Part shown: positions 33,550-40,447 of the stretch, piece by piece | How positions within the stretch are numbered: position 1 is the stretch's first letter | How the letters are laid out: each line of letters begins with the position of its first letter | From: Pseudomonas sp. CFII64 | GTDB taxonomy: Bacteria; Pseudomonadota; Gammaproteobacteria; Pseudomonadales; Pseudomonadaceae | Direction: 5' to 3' | Length of the DNA stretch: 64,000 nt | NCBI RefSeq assembly: GCF_000416235.1 | Contig: NZ_ATLO01000035.1 | Coordinates: 124,001 to 188,000 of the forward strand | Program-made: the position numbers and the translations under genes | The notes under the pieces: model-generated | The model's input: the letters and a program-made list of their open reading frames with translations, nothing else | Database searches by the model: none | Told to the model about the DNA's origin: nothing

Positions 33550-33800
33550 GCGGCGGCGTTGACCAGACGGTAAACCGCCTCGACCACGTCGTTGACGGTG
33601 CGTACGGCCTTGAATTCTTCGGCGGCAATTTTCTTGCCGGTCTTGCGCTTGATGTGATCGATCAGGTCCACGGCATCGATGCTGTCGATTTCCAGGTCCT
33701 GATAGAGATTGGCTTGCAGACTGACTCGCTCAGGCTCAAGTTCGAACAGCTCAACCAGCGCCTCGCGCAGGATTTCGAAGATGTCTTCACGGGTTTGCAT
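33546..33800 (-). CDS. acyl carrier protein of the aryl polyene synthase (second in order)
   Basis: An 84-residue acyl carrier protein. The phosphopantetheine attachment site is Ser40 in the DLEIDSIDAVDLIDHI motif. The helical pattern and acidic character are those of type II carriers. It overlaps the COG4648 gene by 4 bases and follows the other carrier after a 9-base gap. APE systems use two carriers (ApeE and ApeF in Xenorhabdus), one probably for the starter and one for the growing chain; which one this is cannot be told from sequence. Confidence 0.93.
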   Translation of the reverse strand: MQTREDIFEILREALVELFELEPERVSLQANLYQDLEIDSIDAVDLIDHIKRKTGKKIAAEEFKAVRTVNDVVEAVYRLVNAAA

Positions 33801-33809
33801 GTTCAGTCC

Positions 33810-34070
33810 TCAGGCCACTTGCCGGGCGATGACAAACGCCGCAAGGCTGTCCACGCTGGTGAAATGATCGCGGGTGTCCTTGGCGTCGGCGTCGATCTTG
33901 ATGCCGTAGCGCTTCTGGATGGCCAGGCCCAGTTCCAGTGCGTCAACGGAGTCCAGTCCCAGGCCTTCGCCGAACAGGATCTGATCGTTGCCGATGTCGT
34001 GGGTGCTGATGTCTTCCAGGCCCAGGGCGTCGATGATCAGCTGTTTGATGTCACGGTGCAGATCGCTCAT
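33810..34070 (-). CDS. acyl carrier protein of the aryl polyene synthase (first in order)
   Basis: An 86-residue acyl carrier protein with the attachment site Ser41 in EGLGLDSVDALELGLAI. ATG at 34070 gives a normal carrier N-terminus; longer readings enter the upstream acyltransferase gene. It overlaps that gene by 20 bases, so the two are translationally coupled. Together with the carrier at 33546 it serves the ketosynthases, ketoreductase and dehydratases further down the operon. Confidence 0.93.
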   Translation of the reverse strand: MSDLHRDIKQLIIDALGLEDISTHDIGNDQILFGEGLGLDSVDALELGLAIQKRYGIKIDADAKDTRDHFTSVDSLAAFVIARQVA

Positions 34071-34857
34071 CTGAGGCGAGCTCCTTGATGAAATAGTGAT
34101 GCAGGTAATCGTTGAGCTTGCGCGAGGCGACGGGCGCCGGGCCAAGGGCAGCAAAGGCTTGTGGATCTATATCGGGTCCGACGCACAGGCTGAAATGCAC
34201 GCGACGCTGGGGGATGCGGTACCAGGGCTCGGCCTTGGTCAATGTTGTCGGGCTGACCTTGATCACCACGGGCGTGATCACGCTGGCACCGCGCAGGGCA
34301 ATCGACGCCGCGCCACGGTGGAATTCCGGTGCCTGACCCGGCTGGGTGCGGGTGCCTTCCGGGAAAATGATCAGCGTCTGCCCAGTGCGCAGGGCGTCTG
34401 CGGCGTTGTCCAGCATGTCGACATTGCCATCGTTGCTGATGTACTCGGTGGCACACACCGGCCCGCAGGTGAACGGATTTTTCCACAGGCTGCGCTTGAC
34501 CACGCAATTGGCGTCGCGCACCAGCCCGATCAAGAACACCACATCGATCAGCGAGGGATGGTTGGCGATGATCATCTGACCTGGCCGGCCCAGTCTTTCG
34601 GCGCCTTGCACGTCATACGTCAGCACGCCGAGCCGGGCCATGATGCGAATGAACAGCCAGAATAACCAGCCGATGGTGCGCCTGGCCCGTTGTCTGTGGG
34701 TCAGCGCATCGCCCGGCAACCAGCCGAGCACCGGGAAAACCACCAGGCGCAGGCACAATCCGCCCACCCCGAACAGGGCAAAGGACATCGCGGTCGCCAG
34801 CAGACGCCAATAATAGGCGTCGCGGCCTCTATTCAGCGGTTGCGTTGCCAATTCCAT
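34051..34857 (-). CDS. PlsC-type 1-acylglycerol-3-phosphate acyltransferase-like protein
   Basis: A 268-residue membrane-bound acyltransferase. The catalytic HxxxxD motif is in IIANHPSLIDVVFLIG, and the substrate-binding motif is LIIFPEGTRTQPG. An N-terminal hydrophobic segment (LLATAMSFALFGVGGLCLRLV) anchors it. In APE clusters this protein probably builds or modifies the lipid anchor. ATG at 34857 lies inside the 3' end of the upstream gene (25-base overlap). Reading upstream in the same frame only yields antisense-like sequence. Confidence 0.9.
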   Translation of the reverse strand: MELATQPLNRGRDAYYWRLLATAMSFALFGVGGLCLRLVVFPVLGWLPGDALTHRQRARRTIGWLFWLFIRIMARLGVLTYDVQGAERLGRPGQMIIANHPSLIDVVFLIGLVRDANCVVKRSLWKNPFTCGPVCATEYISNDGNVDMLDNAADALRTGQTLIIFPEGTRTQPGQAPEFHRGAASIALRGASVITPVVIKVSPTTLTKAEPWYRIPQRRVHFSLCVGPDIDPQAFAALGPAPVASRKLNDYLHHYFIKELASDERSAP

Positions 34858-35552
34858 AACCGGTTCTTCCAGGGATGTTGGCAAGCGGTCTGCGCGCTGT
34901 TGAGGGCGCACAACAGATTCAGTGCATGTGGCCAAGGGCTTCGCCCCAGCGCTTGGGTATTGGTCTGCAACGACAGCTGCCAGTCGTCGCCGGGCGTCAG
35001 TAGCAGGCCCACGGCATAAGGAAACGGCACGTCGTCGATCCAGTCGGCATAGGCCTCGGGAGGCTGCTCTTCGGTAATCACCAGCAATACCGCAGGCGCG
35101 CCTTCGGCCAGCAAGGCGGCGGCTTCGAATGCGCCGTGTTCCAGGCCATCGCCGGTGGCGGCCAGGGCGGTCATTTCGCTGGTTTCGCCGCGCATGATCG
35201 ACCACAGGCCAATCACTGAGTTGTGTACGGACAAGCTGAATTGGGTGGGTGACAGCGGCTGCTCGGTGGCGACATCGCAGAGTATTTCGAAGGTGCGAGG
35301 CGTTTCACCATGGCGCGAAACGAACACCAGCGGCAGGCGCTCATGCCCTTCGGCCAATGGCCAGCCCACGGCAAAGGCCATGCGCGCCATACGCCCGAGG
35401 CGGCGACGCTGCATGGCGGGCAGAAATGACACGTCCGGCGCCTCATCGCTGCTTTTCAATAGCGTCGGTTGTTGGCTCCACTGCTGCCACTTTTCGACGT
35501 CCGCGAGGCCAGGGGCCCAGGCGCGCCATTGTGCGATGTTGAAGGTGATCAA
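34833..35552 (-). CDS. small beta-ketoacyl-synthase-like protein (PF13723 type), first gene of the aryl polyene cluster
   Basis: A 239-residue protein resembling only the N-terminal half of a ketosynthase, the type annotated as 'beta-ketoacyl synthase chain length factor'. It starts MITFNIAQWRAWAPGLADV, has FSLSVHNSVIGLWSIMRGE, and shows AALLAEGAPAVLLVI. No active-site Cys in a ketosynthase context is visible, so it is probably not catalytic alone. Genes of this type lead many APE clusters. It is the first gene of the operon, so the cluster's promoter should lie in the gap up to the divergent parA-like gene at 35817. Confidence 0.82.
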   Translation of the reverse strand: MITFNIAQWRAWAPGLADVEKWQQWSQQPTLLKSSDEAPDVSFLPAMQRRRLGRMARMAFAVGWPLAEGHERLPLVFVSRHGETPRTFEILCDVATEQPLSPTQFSLSVHNSVIGLWSIMRGETSEMTALAATGDGLEHGAFEAAALLAEGAPAVLLVITEEQPPEAYADWIDDVPFPYAVGLLLTPGDDWQLSLQTNTQALGRSPWPHALNLLCALNSAQTACQHPWKNRLWNWQRNR

Positions 35553-35816
35553 AAATTCTCTTCCCGCCCCTGCGGGCTACTTCTCGCTGCGTTACTGCCA
35601 GGGATATTGCCGACCAGCGTGCGACATCGGCCGAATGGCTGGCATTATCCCGGTGGGGGTGATGAGTAGCAATTTGTTAAGTAAGAAATATCCATTTGAA
35701 GTGTAGGTTTCGTCGAGTTTCTGCGTCTGATTTGGTGAAGCGCTCGCCCTTGTCACACGCTTTGCATAGACTCGTTCCATTCATCGGTTTTCTTCAACCT
35801 ACCAGGAGGTCCGTCC
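35553..35816. promoter_or_regulatory. divergent control region of the aryl polyene cluster and the parA-like gene
   Basis: A 264-base gap, AT-rich between about 35665 and 35715, between two divergent transcription units. It must contain the APE promoter on the minus strand and the parA promoter on the plus strand. I could not fix -10 and -35 boxes with confidence, and no regulator gene lies in the cluster. AGGAGG at about 35803-35808 is a strong ribosome-binding site for the parA-like gene. Confidence 0.5.
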
Positions 35817-36584
35817 ATGCGTCGGGTGGTATTCAATCAGAAAGGCGGGGTTGGCAAATCCAGCATTGCCTGCAACCTGGCTGCGGTCAGCGCCCAACAA
35901 GGCTATCGGACGCTTTTGGTCGATCTTGATGCCCAGGCGAATTCGACCCAGTACCTGACTGGCCTGACCGGCAACGATATCCCTATGGGCATCGCTGATT
36001 TTTTCAAGAACACCCTGTCTTCCGGGCCTTTCGCCAAGAAAAACCATGTCGATATCTACGAGACGCCGTTCGACAACCTGCATGTCATCACTGCCACTGC
36101 CGAGTTGGCTGACCTGCAACCCAAGCTGGAAGCGAAGCACAAGATCAACAAGCTCCGGAAGTTGCTCGACGAGCTGGATGACGATTACGAACGTATCTAT
36201 CTGGATACGCCGCCAGCGCTTAACTTCTACGCAGTTTCGGCACTGATCGCGGCGGATCGCGTCCTGATTCCCTTCGATTGCGACAGTTTTTCCCGCCAGG
36301 CGCTGTATGGCCTGATCAAGGAAATCGACGAATTGAAAGAGGATCACAATGAAGCGCTGCAAGTGGAGGGGATTATCGTCAATCAGTTCCAGCCGCGAGC
36401 GAGCCTGCCGCAGCAGATTCTCGATGAGCTGATTGCCGAAGGATTGCCGGTGTTGCCGGTGTATCTAAATGCTTCGGTAAAAATGCGTGAATCCCATCAA
36501 GCGAGTACCCCGCTGATTTATCTCGATGCACGGCATAAATTGACCCAGCAGTTTGTGGAGTTGCATACGCTGCTTGAGGCGTGA
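35817..36584 (+). CDS. orphan ParA-family ATPase
   Basis: A 255-residue deviant Walker ATPase. The P-loop is NQKGGVGKSSIACNLA, with the second Walker-A lysine in KGG, and LLVDLDAQANST is the A' motif; YIYLDTPPALN-like IYLDTPPALNFYA is Walker B. The length and motif set fit ParA/MinD-like positioning proteins. No parB gene or parS-like repeats were seen beside it, so it is probably not a chromosome or plasmid partition system. Orphan ParAs position flagella, chemotaxis clusters, or other cargo; nothing here identifies the cargo. The start follows a strong AGGAGG. Confidence 0.88.
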   Translation: MRRVVFNQKGGVGKSSIACNLAAVSAQQGYRTLLVDLDAQANSTQYLTGLTGNDIPMGIADFFKNTLSSGPFAKKNHVDIYETPFDNLHVITATAELADLQPKLEAKHKINKLRKLLDELDDDYERIYLDTPPALNFYAVSALIAADRVLIPFDCDSFSRQALYGLIKEIDELKEDHNEALQVEGIIVNQFQPRASLPQQILDELIAEGLPVLPVYLNASVKMRESHQASTPLIYLDARHKLTQQFVELHTLLEA

Positions 36585-36587
36585 AAT

Positions 36588-36725
36588 CGGTAGGAAAGAG
36601 GGACCTGTCCCCGAAACGGCCGGTGCCAACGTTGAAGATCTTCCCCGGCAGAACCGCCGCCTTCCCGGACGAGTCCGGTCCTACCGGGTAATACACAACC
36701 CGGTAGGAGGGGACTTGTCCCAGGT
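36588..36725. repeat. cluster of REP-like half elements
   Basis: GTAGGAAAGAGGGACCTGTC at 36591, CGGACGAGTCCGGTCCTACC near 36666-36685 and CGGTAGGAGGGGACTTGTCC at 36701. All carry the GTAGG head and a short internal palindrome, but no two form a clean pair. The cluster fills the gap between the parA-like gene and the convergent PAAR gene. Confidence 0.65.
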
Positions 36726-36729
36726 GCGC

Positions 36730-37134
36730 CTAAATGACATCCGGAAGTGGCGCAAACAACTTGCAGCGGATGGTTCCGTCCTTGATTGAGCGGTTGATCC
36801 GCTTGGCGTTCGCTTTCGCCTGCTCGGCCAGATCGGCAGGAATGGCAATGGCGGCGTCCATATCAGCCTTGATGACTTCCTGGGTCGCGATGAGTGTGTT
36901 GGATCCGGGCTTGCAGCCGCACTTGACGAGATGCCCGTGGGTGGCGACGGCGACGAATTCATCAATATAGGTTGGGTTGCCTTCGGCGATGTAGCCGACA
37001 CGTTCGCAGGCTGAACACCAGGTCGGATCGCCCATGCGGGCAAACCGTCGCAGTTCCATCAACTCCGTGGCGGATGCGCTCAGGACAAAACCGCCGCTGG
37101 TGGTTGGATCGCCTTCCCTGACTACATATGACAT
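36730..37134 (-). CDS. orphan PAAR-domain protein (type VI secretion spike tip)
   Basis: A 134-residue protein. Residues 1 to about 85 are a PAAR repeat domain that caps the VgrG spike of type VI secretion systems. It starts MSYVVREGDPTTSGGFVLSA, has a second GDPTWCSACERVGYIAEG, and ends with ATHGHLVKCGCKPGSN; the His and Cys of HGHLVKCGC would hold the metal. A C-terminal extension of about 45 residues (TQEVIKADMDAAIAIPADLA...) may be a short adaptor. No toxin gene, VgrG or immunity gene lies next to it: downstream are REP elements and the convergent parA-like gene. Confidence 0.85.
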   Translation of the reverse strand: MSYVVREGDPTTSGGFVLSASATELMELRRFARMGDPTWCSACERVGYIAEGNPTYIDEFVAVATHGHLVKCGCKPGSNTLIATQEVIKADMDAAIAIPADLAEQAKANAKRINRSIKDGTIRCKLFAPLPDVI

Positions 37135-37282
37135 GGCTTGTACTTCTCTCGACGTTGGCTGGAATGCAAATGCTAGGTCGAAAAAGCCGTGTCAGGGGCG
37201 TCCGGATTACGTTTAGGACAAGTCCTACGGCAAATTCAGCAATCCATCACAAGCAGGTTTGGCGCAGTCCTTCATTACAGGC

Positions 37283-37717
37283 TCAAATCCCTTGGCTTTT
37301 CAGCCAGGCGAGCAACTGCTGCAACGGGAACGCGCCGCTTTGTCGGGCGACTTCCTTGCCGTTCCTGAACAGGATCAGGCTGGGAATCGAGCGGATACCC
37401 AGCTGTGCGGAAAGTTGCTGATTGGCTTCACTGTCCAGCTTGGCCAGCCGACAACGCCCGGCCAACTCGGCGGCCGCCTGCTCGAAGACCGGCGCAAACG
37501 ACTTGCACGGCCCGCACCATTCAGCCCAGACGTCCACCAGCAGCGGCAGGTCGCCCTTGATCTGACTGGCGTAGTCGCCTTCAGTCAAATTGAATGGTTT
37601 GCCCAGTAGCACCGGTTGCTTGCAGCGCCCGCATTTGGGCTGATCGCCCAGGCGCTCGGCGGGAATACGGTTCAGCCCGTTGCAGTGCGGGCAGGGGATC
37701 ATCATCGATTCGGACAT
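37283..37717 (-). CDS. trxC: thioredoxin 2
   Basis: TrxC (144 aa) is a zinc-binding thioredoxin. It has an N-terminal zinc module with two CxxC pairs (IPCPHCNGLNRIP and PKCGRCKQPVL), then the thioredoxin fold with the active site WAEWCGPCKSFAP and the cis-Pro in IRSIPSLILF. ATG at 37717 was chosen because GGAG lies seven bases before it; an ATG five codons upstream is possible but has no such site. It reduces disulfides in the cytoplasm and is usually induced by oxidative stress. It appears to be transcribed alone. Confidence 0.95.
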   Translation of the reverse strand: MSESMMIPCPHCNGLNRIPAERLGDQPKCGRCKQPVLLGKPFNLTEGDYASQIKGDLPLLVDVWAEWCGPCKSFAPVFEQAAAELAGRCRLAKLDSEANQQLSAQLGIRSIPSLILFRNGKEVARQSGAFPLQQLLAWLKSQGI

Positions 37718-37791
37718 GACGGCTCCAGACATTGAGTGGCAGTACGCGGATTGTACCGTCCGTTGTCGCTGAGGAGCGTGTGAATGCAGTG

Positions 37792-37895
37792 CGTTGGAGC
37801 GCGGCTTGCCCGCGAACCTGCCGTAGGAGCGACTGTAGGAGCGACTTCAGTCGCGAGCCGCCCATCAACTGCCCTCCCGGCTAGCCGGTCCTACA
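37792..37895. repeat. cluster of mixed REP elements
   Basis: At least four REP halves of different classes: TTGGAGCGCGGCTTGCCCGCG at 37794, two overlapping GTAGGAGCGACT units at 37823 and 37835, and an inverted CTCCCGGCTAGCCGGTCCTAC ending near 37893. Upstream of the next genes, from 37900 to 38149, the sequence becomes AT-rich and I see no gene, only a probable promoter region. Confidence 0.75.
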
Positions 37896-38149
37896 ACAAC
37901 CCTCGCCAATAGGGCCACGTTCGGCCTTAATACCTGCTCCATTAGAAATGGGTGGTCGAGAGTTACTTAGTTGTATTCTTGTAGGACCTCTCTTACTGCG
38001 GTTAGGTACTTATCTGAAAATCCACCATTGTTAGTCAGCGTTCACCCTGTAAATTCAGGGCGTTGCCAAAAACCTATCCTTTCGAGTAGTTGTCAGTTCT
38101 TTTTAAAGTGGGTACCGTTTTTTCATTGTTATTTGACAGGTACTCAGAG

Positions 38150-38593
38150 ATGAAAAATAAAAATGTATTGAGGTTATGTGGTGGTGTCGTTGCTTTGGTT
38201 GTGGCGGGTTATGCTCAGGCAGGGCCCGAGGTGACGATTACGTTCAAGAATAACAGCGATTCGAAATCAACTTATGATGTGGTGGGTAGCAGCGCCTATA
38301 GTTATGCCGAGGCTAACCCAAAACCGATGCCTGAAGTTCAGGCTCATGAGTCTGATGTCTATCGCGTCAGGGGCGCGCAATCTCCTGATGTCACAACAGT
38401 CGTATTTCAGTACAAAATGGGCGCTAAAACCTGCAAGTTTAAAACCAGCTATATCAAGTTGCCGAGTCGCAGCGGGACTGTACCGAAGTGGAACAAAAGC
38501 GAACAATCCTCGGGTGGCGCGCGCTGCGAAGCAAGGATCACCGGGACTGATTTCGCCACTCACGATTGGGCAGTCGAATTCTCAATGAAATAA
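38150..38593 (+). CDS. small exported protein of unknown function
   Basis: A 147-residue protein with a clear signal peptide (MKNKNVLRLCGGVVALVVAG, cleavage after YAQA). The mature part is polar and probably beta-rich (PEVTITFKNNSDSKSTYDVV), with two cysteines (AKTCKFKTS and GARCEARITG) that could form a disulfide in the periplasm. I do not recognise the family. The gene lies in a stretch with lower GC content than its surroundings, upstream of two tandem paralogs, and may have been acquired with them. The ATG at 38150 has only a weak ribosome-binding site. Confidence 0.7.
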   Translation: MKNKNVLRLCGGVVALVVAGYAQAGPEVTITFKNNSDSKSTYDVVGSSAYSYAEANPKPMPEVQAHESDVYRVRGAQSPDVTTVVFQYKMGAKTCKFKTSYIKLPSRSGTVPKWNKSEQSSGGARCEARITGTDFATHDWAVEFSMK

Positions 38594-38698
38594 GCCTTGC
38601 GTCATGCAGTCTGAATAGCCGCAGCCGCCATGGAAAATACCTGTTCATGCCGGCGGGCTATTCGGACTTCTTACCCTGTCCCTTGTAAAGGCCTGCTC

Positions 38699-39505
38699 AT
38701 GATAAATAATATTCCTGGCAGCACCCGCGTTATAAATACCTCAACCTCACAAGTTACTCCTGTTGCCGCTGTCGCTTCCAGTAAAACAGGGTTGATTGCA
38801 CCTGCTCAATCCGAGGGAGCTCCAATGCTGTCCACCCTGTCTCGTCAGTTGGCAGCAAGTGCCGAGCGCGCCGAGGCGCGGGACAAGACGCTGGACCGGC
38901 GGCAACTCGGAGTTGAGGCGCGCCGGCTGCGCGGTCAGATTTCGAGCGATGACCCTGTGCATAACAGCGAAGTTCCCGATACGGATGATCAGGACTTATT
39001 GAAAAGGGCGAGAGAGGCCACCGATTATGTGACGCGCTTTCATCTGCATGGTCGCAGCCTCAAAAACCCTTTTGCAGAGTTGTCGAGGGAGCAGCTGAAT
39101 TTGATCGTCCATGACGAACATGGACCCTATACGATCAACGAAAGGCACGCTGCCTACTATGAAATCGTTGGCCTTGAATCTAAATGGAACAAAACTTTAT
39201 GGGGGCCTGCCGATATCGAGTCTGCAATGAATGATGGCCGAACTCCAGGGTTCTACACCGAAGTGCTAAACCACTATAAAACCCTTCCTCTTATCGAGCA
39301 GGCCGACTATCCCGAGGAGTACGAAACGCGTCTGCTGGCCAGAATCAAGGAGGAGAGCGACCCCAGCGCCGAGAAATCGAAAGACTTCAAACTCCTGACC
39401 CTGTTCGAAGTTCTGGCCAAACTTAAAACGTTTGGCAATCAGGAGGCGGCTGGCGACGTCGGTGCAAACGCTGTTGCAGCTTCGGTTAAGGAATCCGGTA
39501 ACTAG
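38699..39505 (+). CDS. uncharacterised protein, tandem paralog 1
   Basis: A 268-residue hydrophilic protein. ATG at 38699 follows AAAGG at 38687-38691. The N-terminal ~50 residues are Ser/Thr-rich and probably disordered (STRVINTSTSQVTPVAAVAS). The conserved core has three blocks shared with the next gene: LSRQLAASAERAEARDKTLDR, HNSEVPDTDDQDLLKRAREAT, and LSREQLNLIVHDEHGPYTIN, followed by EVLNHYKTLPLIEQADYPEE. No signal peptide or membrane segment. Similar orphan proteins occur in Pseudomonas but I know of no function; a Ser/Thr-rich start would be compatible with a secreted effector, which is inference only. Confidence 0.72.
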   Translation: MINNIPGSTRVINTSTSQVTPVAAVASSKTGLIAPAQSEGAPMLSTLSRQLAASAERAEARDKTLDRRQLGVEARRLRGQISSDDPVHNSEVPDTDDQDLLKRAREATDYVTRFHLHGRSLKNPFAELSREQLNLIVHDEHGPYTINERHAAYYEIVGLESKWNKTLWGPADIESAMNDGRTPGFYTEVLNHYKTLPLIEQADYPEEYETRLLARIKEESDPSAEKSKDFKLLTLFEVLAKLKTFGNQEAAGDVGANAVAASVKESGN

Positions 39506-39532
39506 TTATAAAACTTGCTAAGAGGTGCGCAT

Positions 39533-40447
39533 ATGGTCATTCAAATTCAAGGTTCAGCTGCGTCCGTTGTTCCTAAAGCTCCATCTGCAGTAGAAAGCTC
39601 GTCCCCGGTTAACAAGTCAATAAAACCGATAAAAGTCCCCGATGAACACTCAGGCAAAGCCAGCATGTCTGCTCTTTCTCGCCAACTGGGAGAAAGTGCG
39701 GTTCGCGCAGAAACCCGGGATAAAACACTCAACCGCAGTGAGCTGGGTACAGAGGCGGACAGGATATTGGTAGCGCTGGTGGATAATTACGAGGCGAAGA
39801 AAGACGTCCACAATCGCGAAGTGCCCAAGAGTGACGATCCTGACCTGCTCAATCGGGCTCAACAGGCCACAGCGTTTCTAGCCAAGAGATTCGCGGGTGA
39901 CGAGGGCGGCAAAAGTCCTTTCTCCGGCTTGTCGAGGGAACAGCTGGTGCTGATCGCCTATGACGATAAAGGGCCGTATACCGTGAATGAGAGGCGCGTG
40001 GCGTGGGGTGATGCGCAAAAGATCGAATCCGACTGGAGGTTCAAGACCGTAGCTCAAGGAAGCTTAGATGCCAGTGTTACCGGGAGGTATCCCAAGTTCC
40101 TGACTGAGGTCTTGGAGCATTACCGAGCCCTGCCCGCCATCGAGCAGGCCCAATACGACGAGGGTTATGAAACCCGCTTGTTGGACAACATCAAAAACGA
40201 CGGCGGTCTCCCCAAACAGGACGACCACCTGCCCAATCTGTTCGAAATCCTCGCCGGACTTCAGCGGCCGGAGAAGAAGCCTGAGCAGCCGCCAGTCAGG
40301 GACGTCGGCGATACAGTCGAGGCACCAGCCAAAGCCAGAACCAAGGCCGACACGCCAGTCGCTGCCGCCCCTGAAACATCGGCCGTCAAGACGAGCAACT
40401 TATCTCCAGATGCTTCCCCCACTCCGGCGGGCGTTCCGCGTAGTTAG
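39533..40447 (+). CDS. uncharacterised protein, tandem paralog 2
   Basis: A 304-residue paralog of the preceding gene, 27 bases downstream, with AGAGG at 39521-39525 seven bases before its ATG. It shares ALSRQLGESAVRAETRDKTL, HNREVPKSDDPDLLNRAQQA, SREQLVLIAYDDKGPYTVNE and EVLEHYRALPAIEQAQYDEG. After the core it has a Pro/Ala/Lys-rich tail (EKKPEQPPVRDVGDTVEAPA...). Its last 62 bases overlap the end of the convergent selO gene on the other strand, so its final 20 residues are encoded antisense to a conserved enzyme. The native stop may have been lost. Function unknown. Confidence 0.72.
   Translation: MVIQIQGSAASVVPKAPSAVESSSPVNKSIKPIKVPDEHSGKASMSALSRQLGESAVRAETRDKTLNRSELGTEADRILVALVDNYEAKKDVHNREVPKSDDPDLLNRAQQATAFLAKRFAGDEGGKSPFSGLSREQLVLIAYDDKGPYTVNERRVAWGDAQKIESDWRFKTVAQGSLDASVTGRYPKFLTEVLEHYRALPAIEQAQYDEGYETRLLDNIKNDGGLPKQDDHLPNLFEILAGLQRPEKKPEQPPVRDVGDTVEAPAKARTKADTPVAAAPETSAVKTSNLSPDASPTPAGVPRS

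Noticed and set aside
35592..35780. 62-codon minus-strand frame in the gap before the pigment cluster
   Set aside because: It spans the divergent promoter region, has no ribosome-binding site and no coding-like composition.
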